Part shown: positions 10,115 through 22,575 of the stretch, in pieces
How positions within the stretch are numbered: position 1 is the first letter of the stretch
Layout of the letters: every line of letters begins with the position of its first letter
Assembly: GCA_010015805.1 (NCBI GenBank)
Contig: ML978132.1
Span: forward strand, 558,001 to 622,000
Direction of reading: 5' to 3'
Length of the DNA stretch: 64,000 nucleotides
Source of the DNA: Rhizodiscina lignyota
Lineage: Eukaryota; Ascomycota; Dothideomycetes; Aulographales; Rhizodiscinaceae
Program-made: the position numbers and the translations under genes
Notes under the pieces: generated by a model
The model's database searches: none
The model's input: only the letters and a program-made list of their open reading frames with translations
What the model was told of the DNA's origin: nothing

Positions 10115-12379
10115 TCAACCCAGCACGACATCGATCTCCTCCACATCTTGCCGGTGCCAAGCTTCTTTCCAAACTCTGCCCAAAGCCTTTCTGTACGCTA
10201 CATCTCCCTTCCGCTCGATCCAAAGAACGTTGTAGAACTCGTACAAGGCCAATTCCTTAATTTCGTCGATGGATTTCCACTCTGGAAGCCATACTTTCGC
10301 CAAGTCAATCTCGTCTCGGCGAGCAGATCCAGCCGAGATAATGATAACTTCGCAAGTCTCTCCTTGAATCAAGTCCTCCCGGCTAGACACATTGGAATGT
10401 ATCATCCCTGCCCATCGGTCCGTTGCATCAACGAGAGAAAATGACAAGCATGAAAGAACGAGGTCATTCCAAACATTGCTCCGGTGTTGGTACTGCGGTT
10501 CTCCTTCTACTACTGGGCCCGAAACCAAAAAACAGCGCGACGTTCGAAAATTTAAATGAATGTCCCATACTGCAAGATTCTGGGACAACGGGTTGGTGGA
10601 AACTGGTAGAGGCTGAGAAAATTTTACATCTGGTACATCAATATGCCGGAATACCGGGAATCCATCTGAGATACCGGTCAAGGCCGATGTGATACCGGTA
10701 AGGCCGATGTTGGAGTTCGATGTATGTCTCTTGACCATCCAGACGGCAGCGGTATGGAATCGTCTCTTCTCATCAATTGGAACATATTATACGTATTGTC
10801 ATACAACATCTTTCGCCAGTTTGCCGAGAAGTCTTATACCACGTGACCATTGGAGTGATCTCGATGGCTACTTCGAGGTCAAACTCCTCCTCCTCATGGA
10901 TCTGGTGACCCAGTAAGGAACTTGGGCTTATTTCTCCCTCCCAACTTACCCACGACCAGCTTGGAAACGGGCCCCTGCGCCTCTTTGTGGGATAGTTTGG
11001 TTTCCACAAAAGTGCGAAATCAAAGTAAAACTCCGGCATTCCGTGGCAGAATCCCCCTGGGAAGGATAGGCTTAGCGAATTAAGGATCGCTGAAAACGCC
11101 TTGATGACATCGGTCTGATAGGTAAGGAGTCGGTCATTGTATGATGTGACGAGTCTGTTATATATGCGGAAGTTTGGCCACTGGAGGAACTCAAAATTGT
11201 ACCGGCCGCCACCTGCTGCCATTTTCGATGTGTGAGGCTTTCGCTGGAGATACACCATCTGGCGCATCGGCAATCTCTTCTGTCCATACGGACTGGCGGC
11301 ATTCCCAGAAGATCTTTCCTTCGAAAAAGACGATATTTCGATTAGAGAGAGTCCTTTCTTGGAATGTCCAGCCACGCCGGTGCCATTCTCGTCTGTTGTT
11401 ATGGGTCTCAAACTCAGGCGCTTGTAACATTGAACACTTTTCAGTGAACTTCAATATCGTCGGGTAAAAGGACCGTGGATTAAATGTCTCGGGAATGCCT
11501 CTGAGGCCGTAGTTTGCATCAGCACCATCGACAGCGATGATGGTGAAGCAGGAGTGTGCATATATTGAGCCCATCCAGTTTAGTTGATGGGCTTGGTCAA
11601 GCTCGTCATTTTGGATTATACACAGCCTGTCAACCCAGAGAAACTGCTTTCCCATTAACTTTGTGAATGTTATGGCATCGTGTATGGTCTTGGGCAGTCG
11701 GGCGGTTCAGGGCTGTGAAGCCAGAGCACCAGTCTGCTGGAGGGCGTGGAAGTTCTCTTTTGTCGTCTCCAAGGTATCAGGGATTTGGCCCCAGACATAA
11801 CTTAGAGCGACATATTGCTCGGCCTGCGATGTTGCAGTTAATTTCCAGTTCACCACGTCTATGAGAATTATCGTGGGGGGCCTATCCAGAGTTTTCCGGT
11901 CTGTGAGCCCATGACAGAAATTCTGGTGGTGCGTATCGCAATAGGATATCCAACGACGGATTCTCGAAACATCAACCCAGTTTGGATCGATTGGTAAGAA
12001 GTGTTTTTCTGTTGCACATATTGTACGTGATGGAATCAATATAAGGCACCTGTGTATTAGTGCGCAACGACAATTCTGACCGGAATGTATCAGTAAATCA
12101 TATTGATTACATATCAACGAAACTTACTTGGAGGATCCAGAATCTTCCGCTAGACGCCATTCGCGAGAATACCAGATCACATGAATGCTCCAGTGTATTG
12201 TGCGGTTGAGAGATGAAATATTTGACCACAGATTGACAAGCCGCACAGTGTGCGCGCTGTTGAAATCCCGCAAAATTTCCAACAGGAATTTCGAAATCGT
12301 CGTCTAGGAGGCCAGCCTGCCAGTCATCCACAGCTTGAGCAATGGCTTCGCATACGGTGCAAGTACTTTCCGGATCCAT
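10115..12379 (-). pseudogene. HET-domain (heterokaryon incompatibility) protein, frame interrupted
   Basis: HET proteins act in fungal non-self recognition and trigger a cell-death response. Exon 1 is 12379-12128 (MDPESTCTVCEAI, N-terminal Cys pairs). Exon 2 starts at 12075 after a 52-nt intron and carries the HET core: YVALSYVWG, LPKTIHDAI, FLWVDRLCIIQ and RGWTFQERTLS. An in-frame TGA lies at 11707-11709, between GALASQP and the LPKTIHDAI block; no intron of workable size removes it and the spacing fits the family without one. A 73-nt intron (11253-11181) restores frame into WPNFRIYN and FPSWSWVSWEG. At least one further intron between about 10840 and 10700 is needed to reach the tail ending at 10115. 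It may be a recent pseudogene, a read-through gene or an assembly error; the rest of the frame is well kept. Confidence 0.7.
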
Positions 12380-13384
12380 ATGCGCTACTTCGCCGGTTCG
12401 TCAGTCGTGATGGCCAGTAGCATTCTATGTGGTATCTTTATGCGAAATCTGAGCCCTCGGAATAGTCTGAATAAAACTGACCACTACCTAGGATAAGGCG
12501 CTCGAATATTCTGTAGACGAGCAGAAGTTAAGCTGAGAATCACAGCCTCAAGTAAAGCGCTAACTCGAATAGGGAAATTCTATAAATAACTCTCCCACCC
12601 GTTCAGTGAAGCGCAATTTGCATCTCAACTTTCCATCAAAGTTAAGGCAAGTTTCTGCAAGGCCTTACTAGACACATTAGGTTGAAGATGTGATTCCACG
12701 ATTCTCCGTGCTGAGAGGGACATCCAATACCTTGTCGTACATCGTATCGAGGAACCTCTCTCGACAACCTCATTAAGTAGCAACCTGCTTGGGAATGGGC
12801 TCTCTTCGGCCATGTGAGCCTCATACTATACCTCAGAAGGCGTTCCAAGAGCACTGAGAATGATGTGGCGCTACAGCAGGATCCTACCTACGAATATCTG
12901 GACAGACGATTAGCCACAGAGACACCACGGCTATCGCATTGCTTTTTGCCATGACTAGATGGATTCTGGCGCTCCTCGTGACCTTTCCGAAAGAAAAAGA
13001 AACAGAATTCAGTGGCGTTTTCTACGCCCAACCGTGACGTAGCAAGAAATGCGCTTCCCGAACCGCCAAAAGGCTGCGTGACAATTCTGTAAGTATGCCT
13101 GACAGCCTTGAACGGTACTCGTCCGTCGAATGAAGATGTTCCAAACTGGCGAGGCTCTATCCCGCGTCCGATGTGCTGTTCGTATCTTTGGATGCAGCGA
13201 GGCTGAAGATTCGACTAAAGTATAAGAGAAGGAGACATTTCCAGTCGATTTTGATCCAAGACCTTCTTCTATCCTACTGCACGTCTTCTCCCATGAAAGA
13301 GAGCTTCCTTCGCTTCGATCTCCCAGATTGTACGCACGTACACTGTCAATTTACCCGCGACGACACCAACATTGCCATTTCAGG
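12380..13384. other. Intergenic, nothing recognised
   Basis: About 1 kb upstream of both the HET gene (minus) and the zinc-finger-like gene (plus). Only short frames occur, without family features. Likely promoter space for both neighbours. Confidence 0.4.
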
Positions 13385-13819
13385 ATGGATCCGAGAACGG
13401 ATCTCGAGCTTTACCGAAACATGCAAGATGCTCTTGGCGGCCTCCAGATAACCGAGAGAAATGGTCTCCTGCAGTTATCATTGAACAAGTCCACGGTCGC
13501 CAACACCATCAATACCTTCCAACGAACCGGCGAGGTCGAGATTGCCTATAACTTTCATGGCAACGACGGAAGCGTCTGGTTGCATGACGCAGCATTCGAA
13601 GACACCTGCAGGAGGTGCGGCACTTTCGTGGGAGTAGATGAACTCGCAGATCACGATACCTTCACGCAATACTGCTCGACGCACAGAATGTGCTTCGCAA
13701 AGTGGGGGGAACACAACAAATTACTTGCGCATACGTCTTGTGACTTCTGCACTCAGATGACGTTTAGAAACGACAAGGATTACAAGAAGCATTTTGCTAA
13801 ATTTCATGCGGGCAAGTGA
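13385..13819 (+). CDS. Small protein with two C2H2-like zinc-finger motifs
   Basis: Single exon of 144 residues, no named family recognised. Residues about 77-102 have the pattern CRRC...H...CSTH, and residues about 119-141 have CDFC...KKHFAKFH, which resembles a C2H2 finger with the usual aromatic and basic residues. The rest is a short N-terminal region with NTINTFQRTGEVE. I start at 13385 (MDPRTDLELY) because the upstream in-frame residues are Arg/His-rich and look like leader translation. It could be a nucleic-acid-binding protein or simply a zinc-stabilised fold. Confidence 0.55.
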   Translation: MDPRTDLELYRNMQDALGGLQITERNGLLQLSLNKSTVANTINTFQRTGEVEIAYNFHGNDGSVWLHDAAFEDTCRRCGTFVGVDELADHDTFTQYCSTHRMCFAKWGEHNKLLAHTSCDFCTQMTFRNDKDYKKHFAKFHAGK

Positions 13820-14757
13820 AATAGTGGAGGAAGAAGTGACCGAGTAGCAGACTTCGGTGCACCATAGAGATCGGTGATGAGTGAGCTGGTTGTTCTTGTG
13901 TAGAATGAGGAGGGCGGACATGTTTGCAAAGTGTGATTATTGGGCGGAACTGATGAGATCGATTGGCTGGAGCGATAGAGAACCTAGATCCAGCAACTTC
14001 CAGCGAGGTTGGATCAGAATCAGATCTCAAAGTCTTTGTTTAGTGGAAATACGAAACAAGTGAAATTTTCTACGTCGAAAGCAATCAAAAGGAGAGAAAG
14101 AATGCCGACGAAGACAAAGCTCAAATAGAGACGGATGTTGTGCCTCCATGGAATTTGATACTCCAATGCCGCGTCGAATCGAAGCGCCTTTCGATGAGAA
14201 GAGTACAGTGATAAACAAAGTCTTCAAAGTGAACCTTGCAGAATACGAATTGAGCGACGGTTATATTTTCAATAAAAACGCCTTGCAATGTTGTTTTGAG
14301 ATCTTCTTGGAGAACTCGGCTATGTATTTCACGCCTGGGTTCCCCATGGGGCTATCTTAACGCCCGAATAATCCCCTGTATGAACTTACGGAACTCCTGC
14401 CGTTCTCCGCTGAGAACAGCATGGAGATCCATCCCTCACGACTTACACTGATAAGTGGAACACTGCAACTGAGTGGAGTGCCAGGAGACATGCGGCAAGA
14501 CGGGTATCAAAAAATAGTACTACTTCCATATTGGGCTTAGCATCTGCCTAATATGGCACAAGTATAGCCGTTCGAACAGGCCGATGCCGCAAACTCAACT
14601 CTGTCTGTTTTCCGTGGGCTTGCGGGAATGTGCGGGGTTTACCAAGGTGTGCGAAGGTTTCTTTACCGCCGTGACCTGCTAGGAAGATAATATAAGATGA
14701 GGCTTGAAGGGCCGGTCGTGGCCCGGAATGCCATGAGACACTGCATTGCTCGCCGAC
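13820..14757. other. Intergenic, nothing recognised
   Basis: This 938-bp gap holds one plus-strand frame of 70 codons (14148-14360) with ordinary composition but no recognisable domain. The last 150 bp are the presumed promoter of the acyl-CoA ligase. Confidence 0.35.
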
Positions 14758-16519
14758 ATGAGGATATATAGATCGCAGGACAAGGATATCGATCTCCCTC
14801 ATCTCGATGTGTTGACCTTCTTATTCGGTGAGTAGCATCTGACTTCAGCTTTATGAATATATCGCGACTCAGACAAAATGCTCAGATTCGAGTTGGGGTC
14901 GAGCGAAAGAGGACACGAAAATCCATGTCGAGGCTGCAAACCCAGCAAATTACATCACCAAGGCCGAAGCCCGCGACTTGGTTAAACGCACAGCGTATGT
15001 GCTGCGGCATCGTTTTGGTATTGGTGCTTTAGGAGATGGAAAGGATGCTGTCGTTAGCACGAGTGCGGGGACTCCATTCCTGCCGATAATGTTTTATTCC
15101 ATCATTGCCGCCGGCGGCATTTATAGCGGTGCATCCACAGCCTTCACAACAGGCGAGCTTGTGAGACAGGTCAAAGATGCGGACGCCAAGTTGCTCGTGT
15201 GCACTGAAGAGCATCAGCGAAACACGGTGGAGGCGGCCAGGCAATGTGGCATCCCACTTGATCGGGTTCTGGTGATTGATAGCTCGATCCCGAAGAATTG
15301 GAAACTCAGATGCGTAGTTGATGGATCAGATGTTCTGGAGTACGGCCGTGGCAGAATGCTTGACTGGCGAAGAGTCACAGACCTGAAAGAACTTCAAACC
15401 ACGACGGCCTGCCTGCTCTACTCCTCCGGTACAACCGGCCTTCCCAAGGGCGTCAGAATCTCCAACTGGAACCTGACGGTATGTAACCCTTGCTGTATGC
15501 AAGTAGGTGAGCGTCTCAAGGCCAAGCGCGAGGCAGAAGGACGGCCGTTTGTCTTTAGCACAATTGCGAATCTCCCCATGGCGCACATTGCTGGAGTCTG
15601 TTGGTATGCTTTAAATCCATTCTACCTGGGCGGTACCTCATACTGGATGCGAAAGTACGACTTTGACGCTTTCATCGAATACAGTCGCCGTTATCGAACA
15701 ACTGTCCAGATGAGCGTACCACCTATATGGCTACGGGTTGCGAAGAGTCCCAAGGTGACTGATCACTTTGATAGCCTTGAGGTCGCATGTGCTGGTGCTG
15801 CGCCCATGGGCAAGGAACTTGCTGAGGAAGTGAGCAGGAAGCTGGGCAAGGGCAACACATACATCGTACAATTCTGGGGAGCTACTGAAGCAACTGGCTC
15901 AATTACCGGAGTCGACTGGACTGTCGTGGACAAGACAGGGAGCGTAGGGGGCCCCTTTCCCAACGTCACCCTTCGGCTCGTTGATGATGACAACCGAGAC
16001 GTCGAGCCTGGTCAACCTGGTGAGCTCCTTGTGGCAGGGCCGATAGTTGCGCAAGGATATCACAACAGACCAGAAGCCACTCGGGAGACGTTTGCTGATG
16101 GATTCTATCGGTCTGGTGACATCGGTGTATACAAGGATGGAATGTTCTGGATCGTAGATCGGAAGAAAGAATTCATCAAGTACAAAGGTCTGCAGGTGGC
16201 ACCGGCAGAAGTGGAGGCTCTTCTCATCTCGCATCCAAAGATCACCGATGCAGCTGTTATTGGCATTCAGGATGACGAGCAGGCTACAGAGGTACCGCGG
16301 GCATACGTTGTTTGTCAAACGCAGGCAGATGGTAACACTGACGGCAAACTTCCAACCGCCCAGGAAGTCAAAGACTTTGTAAAGGCCAATCTCTCGTCCC
16401 ACAAGCAACTGCGTGGAGGCGTCATTTTCGTCGACGAGATACCAAAAAGTCCGTCTGGCAAGATATTGAGGAAAGAATTAAGAGCTAGAGCAAAGAAGGA
16501 GCCGAGAGCTAGGCTTTGA
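14758..16519 (+). CDS. Acyl-CoA ligase, 4-coumarate-CoA ligase-like, PTS1-like end
   Basis: Member of the AMP-forming (ANL) superfamily that activates a carboxylic acid with ATP and joins it to CoA. Two predicted exons, 14758-14827 and 14886-16519, give 567 residues. Exon 1 supplies DLPHLDVLTFLFDS, typical of fungal 4CL-like enzymes, joined by a 58-nt GTGAGT intron. The AMP signature SSGTTGLPKG is near residue 203, with WGATEATG, the YRSGDIG hinge region, and the C-terminal PKSPSGKILRKELR lysine motif. The last three residues are ARL, which fits a type 1 peroxisomal signal (S/A-K/R-L). The substrate is unknown: aryl acids, medium-chain fatty acids or a secondary-metabolite acid are all possible. 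Confidence 0.85.
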
Positions 16520-17512
16520 TGTATTCGTCTTCCTTGGAGTTGGCAGAAGTGAGGGTAGAAGATAGCGAAAGATAGAATGCATTTGTGTCTGCGTCCATAA
16601 TCCACCAATGCAGCTTTGTCAGAACCTACTCCCTGATGTTTCAAAGCATCATTTGGTGGCGCAGACGGGAAGGCTTTCCGAGGAAGAGTTTGAAATGAAA
16701 CCGCACGGGGATATTTCCAGCTGGCGTCATAAATTTTCCGTAGACGCGATAGACGCGTGAGAATGATGCTTCGAAGAAAAAGAAGGCCCAAAGGTGATGT
16801 TATTAATCCAATGATATAGGCAGACGCGCTCTGCTGGGATAGTTGAAAGCATAAACGCGGTGGGAAAGCTTATAGACATGCTGGTCATAGTACTGGAAGC
16901 ACCCCTGGAGCGTGTCCACATTCTTGTCTTTTCGGAGGCCGAAAGGCGTGCACGAGATGCTGAGAGCACACGTGAAAAGGCAGACGTAACGTTTGTCTAA
17001 GGCTCCGCGGCGGTGAGAGCGAGATGTCACGCTTGCGATGTATGTAAGAGGGATGGAGCAGCTATGTATAAAGAAGGGGCTCGCGGCATTACGTTGCGCG
17101 GAGGTTTGCGGCGAGCCGCACGTGTCGCTGGGTCAGGGGGAACTCGAGCCAAAGGCGAGTGGAAACGTGCACCACCAAACTCAAAGAAATGCCCCAGACC
17201 AGCTCGTCTCCTTCTCATCCCAACAACTTCCATCAACACCACGCTTTCCTGCGCGCCGTCCGCTGCAGGCTGCCCTCTACCGTCTGCATGTCGCTTTCCG
17301 GGCTGAAGTGACCCTTCTTTTGTTGTAGTTGCGGGAGTTTCTTAGGCCTTTGAATTCTTTGACCCGGGGGGTATTCTGCATATCTTTTCTTCGCCGGTTC
17401 TGGCTATCGGCCACCCTTTCAGACCGATAAACGCCGCGGGCTCGTCTTCGACACCGACAGCAACCACTGTCAACGACGTTGAACGTGCCTGCCTACCTCC
17501 GCCCCCGACACC
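16520..17512. other. Intergenic upstream of the myosin gene
   Basis: About 1 kb. Contains copy 2 of the 29-bp motif at 16652-16680. From about 17080 to 17510 the sequence is GC-rich then C/T-rich, as expected for the promoter and leader of a strongly used gene. Overlapping short frames here are not supported. Confidence 0.45.
16652..16680 (+). repeat. Dispersed 29-bp motif, copy 2
   Basis: Matches 9032-9060 at 26 of 29 positions and lies 132 bp after the acyl-CoA ligase stop. Beyond the 29 bp the two flanks are not similar. Confidence 0.6.
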
Positions 17513-20500
17513 ATGGCTTCGATATACGATGTCGGGACGCGCGCCTGGCAGCCGGACCCGACGGAGGGATGGGTTGCGTCAGAGCTGGAGGAGAAGCTGG
17601 TGGATGGGGACAAAGTGAAGCTGATATTCAAGCTGGCAAACGGAGAGGTATGCAAAAGCCCGGCGGCCTGCGTTGCGTTGGACCCTCTGTTTGGTATCAT
17701 TGCGGCACATGATGCCCTGGAGCCCTTCAAAACTGCACCGCGTCACGTTTTGATCTTTTGCTAATGCGACGCGACATTATACAGACAAAAACAGTTGCGA
17801 CCACTGTCGCCGCGCTGAATGACCATAACAACTCTTCTCTTCCTCCACTCATGAATCCAGCAATGCTGGAGGCGAGCGATGACCTTACGAACCTCTCACA
17901 TCTTAACGAGCCTGCCGGTACGCACTACATGGACCTTGTAAATCATTTTAGAACAGACATATACTAACTAACAGAAAAGTCCTGCAGGCGATTAAGCTTC
18001 GATATGCGCAGAAAGAAATTTACACATACTCCGGTATCGTCCTGATCGCCACGAATCCCTTCGCACGCGTCGACTCTCTCTACGTCCCCGGCATGGTACA
18101 AGTCTACGCGGGAAAGCAGAGATCATCACAAGCACCACATTTATTCGCGATTGCGGAGGAAGCTTTCTCGTAGGTGCTATCATACACGTCATGTGGAGAC
18201 AGGGACTGACCCAAGGTGCAGGGACATGCTGCGAGACCAAAAGAACCAAACCATCGTCGTTTCTGGTGAATCTGGTGCCGGTAAGACGGTCAGCGCGAAA
18301 TACATAATGCGATACTTTGCCACGCGAGAAGCCCCAGAAAAGACCACCACAAGGAAGAAGGGCGATGCTATGAGCGAGACCGAAGAACAGATTTTGGCCA
18401 CGAATCCCATCATGGAGGCGTTTGGCAACGCGAAGACAACGCGAAACGATAATTCTTCCCGATTCGGAAAATACATCGAGATCATGTTCAATCCCCAGAC
18501 TGATATCATTGGCGCGAAGATACGTACATACTTGCTGGAGCGTTCGAGATTGGTGTTTCAACCTGTGAAGGAGAGAAATTACCACATTTTCTACCAATTG
18601 GTGGCTGGTGCGACAGACACTGAGAGAGAAGAGTTGAGCTTGCTTCCTGTGGAGGAGTTCAATTACCTCAACCAGGGAAGCGCACCAGTAATCGATGGAG
18701 TAGATGACAAGGCAGAATTCGACGCAACGCGCGCCTCACTTACCACAATCGGTGTCTCCGTCAGTAGACAGGCTCAAATCTTCAGGATCCTGGCCGCCCT
18801 TCTGCACCTTGGAAACGTCAATATCACTGCCACGAGAAATGACTCGAGTCTCGCATCCGATGAACCCAACCTGTTGAAAGCAGCTTCGCTTCTGGGTATC
18901 AATCCAGCGAATTTTGCAAAATGGACAGTCAAGAAGCAGCTTATCACTCGCGGAGAGAAGATTATGTCAAATCTGACACAAGCTCAAGCGATCGTTGTTC
19001 GAGATTCAGTTGCAAAGTTCATATACTCAAGTCTCTTCGATTGGCTCGTGGAGAACATCAACCAGAGCTTGGCCACCGAAGAGGTGCTCAGTCATGCGCA
19101 CTCCTTTATTGGTGTGCTCGACATCTACGGTTTCGAGCATTTCGCGAAGAACTCTTTCGAACAGTTCTGCATCAACTACGCCAACGAGAAGCTGCAGCAG
19201 GAGTTCAACCAGCATGTCTTCAAGCTCGAGCAGGAGGAGTACCTGCGGGAGCAGATCGACTGGACTTTTATCGACTTTTCTGACAACCAACCCTGTATTG
19301 ACCTCATCGAAGGCAAGCTTGGTATCCTGTCTCTCCTGGACGAGGAGTCTCGGTTGCCAATGGGCTCTGACGAACAGTTCGTGACCAAACTGCACCACAA
19401 TTTCGCGGGCGACAAGCAGAGGTTCTACAAGAAACCTCGATTTGGAAAATCGGCGTTCACAGTGTGCCATTATGCCATTGATGTCACCTATGAGAGCGAA
19501 GGTTTCATTGAGAAGAATAGAGATACTGTGCCGGACGAACATATGGAAGTTCTCAAGGCGTCATCAAATGCATTCCTTGGAGAGGTGCTGGAAGCTGCAT
19601 CGACAATAAGAGAAAAGGAGACGGCAGCCGTTGGCCAGAAAGCAGGAGCAATGGCGTCGTCTGGCCGAAGAATAGGTGTCGCCGTCAATCGAAAACCCAC
19701 CCTTGGCGGTATCTTCAAGTCATCCCTCATCGAACTCATGAACACTATCAACTCTACCGACGTCCACTACATCCGCTGCATCAAGCCTAACGAGGCCAAA
19801 GAGGCGTGGAAGTTTGAAGGCCCGATGGTCCTGAGTCAGCTGCGCGCTTGCGGTGTTCTCGAAACCGTTCGTATCAGCTGTGCAGGATATCCGACGAGAT
19901 GGACATATGAAGAATTTGCCCTCCGCTACTACATGCTCGTCCACTCCACCCAGTGGACCCCGGAGATTAGAGCGATGGCAGACGCGATTCTGTCCAAGGC
20001 GCTCGGCACCGGCAAAGCAGGGCAGGACAAGTACCAGCTTGGTCTGACGAAAATTTTCTTCCGCGCTGGTATGCTTGCGTTCTTGGAAAATCTCCGGACA
20101 TCACGTCTCAATGCAGCGGCGATCATGATCCAGAAGAACCTTCGCGCAAGATTTTACCGCAAGAGGTACCTCGAAGCTCGCGACTCCATCATTGAATTCC
20201 AATCGCAAGTACGAGCCCACCTGGCGCGTCTGCGCGCAGACGAGGCGCGGCGGATCAAAGCAGCGTCCACAATTCAGCGCGTGTGGCGTGGCCAGAAGGA
20301 GCGCAAAAAATACACCCAAATCCGAAACAATGTCATCCTCTTCCAGTCCTTCGCCAAGGGCTTCCTCTGCAGGAAACACCTCTTGGATACTCGCATGGGC
20401 AACGCTGCCCTCCTCATCCAGCGGAACTGGCGATCACGCAAACAGCTCAAAGCATGGAGGCAGTACAGGAAGAAGGTTGTCATCATTCAGAGTCTCTGGC

Positions 20501-22575
20501 GTGGCAAGAAGGCCCGCTATGCTTACAAGGGACTTCGCGAGGAGGCGCGCGATCTCAAACAGATCTCGTACAAGCTGGAGAACAAGGTTGTGGAGCTCAC
20601 ACAATCTCTGGGTACGATGAAGCGCGAGAACAAGGCCCTTCAGGGCCAGGTGGAGAACTACGAGAGTCAGCTCAAGAGCTGGAAGAACAGGCACAATGCT
20701 CTCGAGTCGCGTACGAAGGAGCTGCAAGCCGAAGCCAACCAGGCCGGAATCAACGCCGCGAGACTCTCGGCAATGGAGGCCGAGTTCAAGAGGCTGCAGA
20801 CCAACTACGAGGAGAGCAATACAAATATGAAGCGGCTACAAGAGGAAGAGAAGGCTCTGAGACAGACGTTGAGACAAACCAACGACGAGTTGACACAAGC
20901 GAAACAGCGCAGCAGTCACTACGAAAGCGAGAAGCTCTCATTACGACAGCAGCTGGCAGACCTGCAAGATCAATTGGAGCTTGCCAAGCGGTCTGGTCCA
21001 ATCAATGGAGAGCTTACCAATGGTACTACTGCACATGTTCCACCATCAGGTCTTATCAATCTCGTCTCGTCCAGGAAGCCTAAGAGGAGAAGTGCTGGTC
21101 CTGAAAGGATCGAGGTCGATCGGTTCAGCGCAGGATATAACCCACGTCCAGTCTCGATGGCCGTCACGACTAGCGGACACAAGTCGAATCTCTCAGGCTC
21201 CAACTTTGGCCCTGTTGAGAATATTGAGGCCGAGTTTGACTCCATCTTGTCTGACGAAGACACTCTCAATGAAGAAGTCACAATGGGTCTCATCAGGAAC
21301 GTCAAGATCCCGACACCAGGGTCCACGCCGCCGCCCAGTGACAAGGAGGTCCTCTTCCCCGCCTACCTCATCAACCTTGTCACATCTGAGATGTGGAATA
21401 ACGGCTTCGTCAAGGAGTCTGAGCGCTTCTTGGCCAATGTCATGCAGTCTGTCCAGCAAGAGGTCATGCAGCATGATGGCGATGAGGCAATCAACCCCGG
21501 TGCCTTCTGGCTCTCGAACGTCCATGAGATGCTGTCGTTCGTCTTCCTGGCGGAGGACTGGTATGAGCAGCAGAAGACGGAGAACTACGAGTACGACAGG
21601 CTGCTTGAGATTGTCAAGCACGATCTTGAGAGCTTGGAGTTCAACATCTATCACACGTGGATGAAGGTGTTGAAGAAGAAGCTGCACAAGATGATTGTAC
21701 CGGCCATTATTGAATCGCAGTCACTGCCAGGTTTCGTTACGAACGAGAACACCAGATTCCTCGGCAAACTCCTGTCATCAAGCAATACCCCAGCGTACAG
21801 CATGGACAATCTCCTCAGTCTGCTGAATGGCGTCTACAAAGCCATGAAGGCATACTACCTCGAAGATTCCATCATCCAACAGACCGTCACAGAACTGCTC
21901 CGCCTTGTTGGCGTCACCGCCTTCAACGATCTTCTCATGCGCCGCAATTTCCTCTCCTGGAAGCGTGGCCTCCAGATCAATTACAATATCACACGCATTG
22001 AGGAATGGTGCAAGTCGCATGACATGCCCGAAGGCACCCTGCAGCTTGAGCATCTCATGCAAGCCACCAAGCTCCTGCAGCTCAAGAAGGCCACACTCAA
22101 CGACATTGAGATCATTCAGGACATTTGCTGGATGCTGAGCCCGAACCAGATCCAGAAGCTGCTGAATCAGTATCTCGTCGCGGACTACGAGCAGCCGATT
22201 AATGGCGAGATCATGAAGGCAGTGGCCAGCAGGGTCACGGAGAAGAGCGATGTCCTACTGCTGCAGGCAGTCGATATGGAGGATAGTGGGCCTTACGAGA
22301 TTGCGGAGCCAAGGGTCATCACGGCGTTGGAGACCTATACGCCCTCTTGTAAGTTTTTGCCTACTAAATTTATACGATCCCAAGAGCTAATCTTCACCTT
22401 CCCAGGGCTCCAAACCCCACACCTCAAGCGTCTCGCCGAGATCGTCTCCGCCCAGGCAATGCAGCAGCAAGAGAAGGAGGAGCTGGAGAACGGCAACGGC
22501 ACGAATGGCCACACTGAAGGCGGACCCAACGGCCTTGGCCTCGCAGTCCCGCAGGAGGTTGATGGCGAACAGTAG
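17513..22575 (+). CDS. MYO2: Class V myosin heavy chain
   Basis: Actin-based motor that carries vesicles and organelles to growth sites. Five predicted exons: 17513-17647, 17785-17917, 17980-18169, 18222-22348 and 22406-22575, about 1584 residues (yeast Myo2 1574). In order: an N-terminal SH3-like segment, the motor domain with P-loop GESGAGKT near residue 167, LDIYGFEHF, and the actin-binding DVHYIRCIKPN region; a neck with about six IQ motifs (for example IQKNLRARFYRKR, IQRVWRGQKERKK, IQSLWRGKKARY); a coiled coil; then a globular DIL tail with LNGVYKAMKAYYLED and QLEHLMQATKLLQLKK. The last intron is 57 nt and keeps frame, so an unspliced reading also runs through. The C-terminal ~45 residues are Gln/Glu/Gly-rich. 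Class is firm. Confidence 0.97.

Noticed and set aside
17013-17328. Overlapping ~95-codon frames upstream of the myosin gene
   Set aside because: They sit in GC-rich promoter/leader sequence and lack family features.
20283-21083. 266-codon frame overlapping the myosin coiled coil
   Set aside because: It is the +1 shadow of the Gln/Glu-rich coiled-coil coding sequence.
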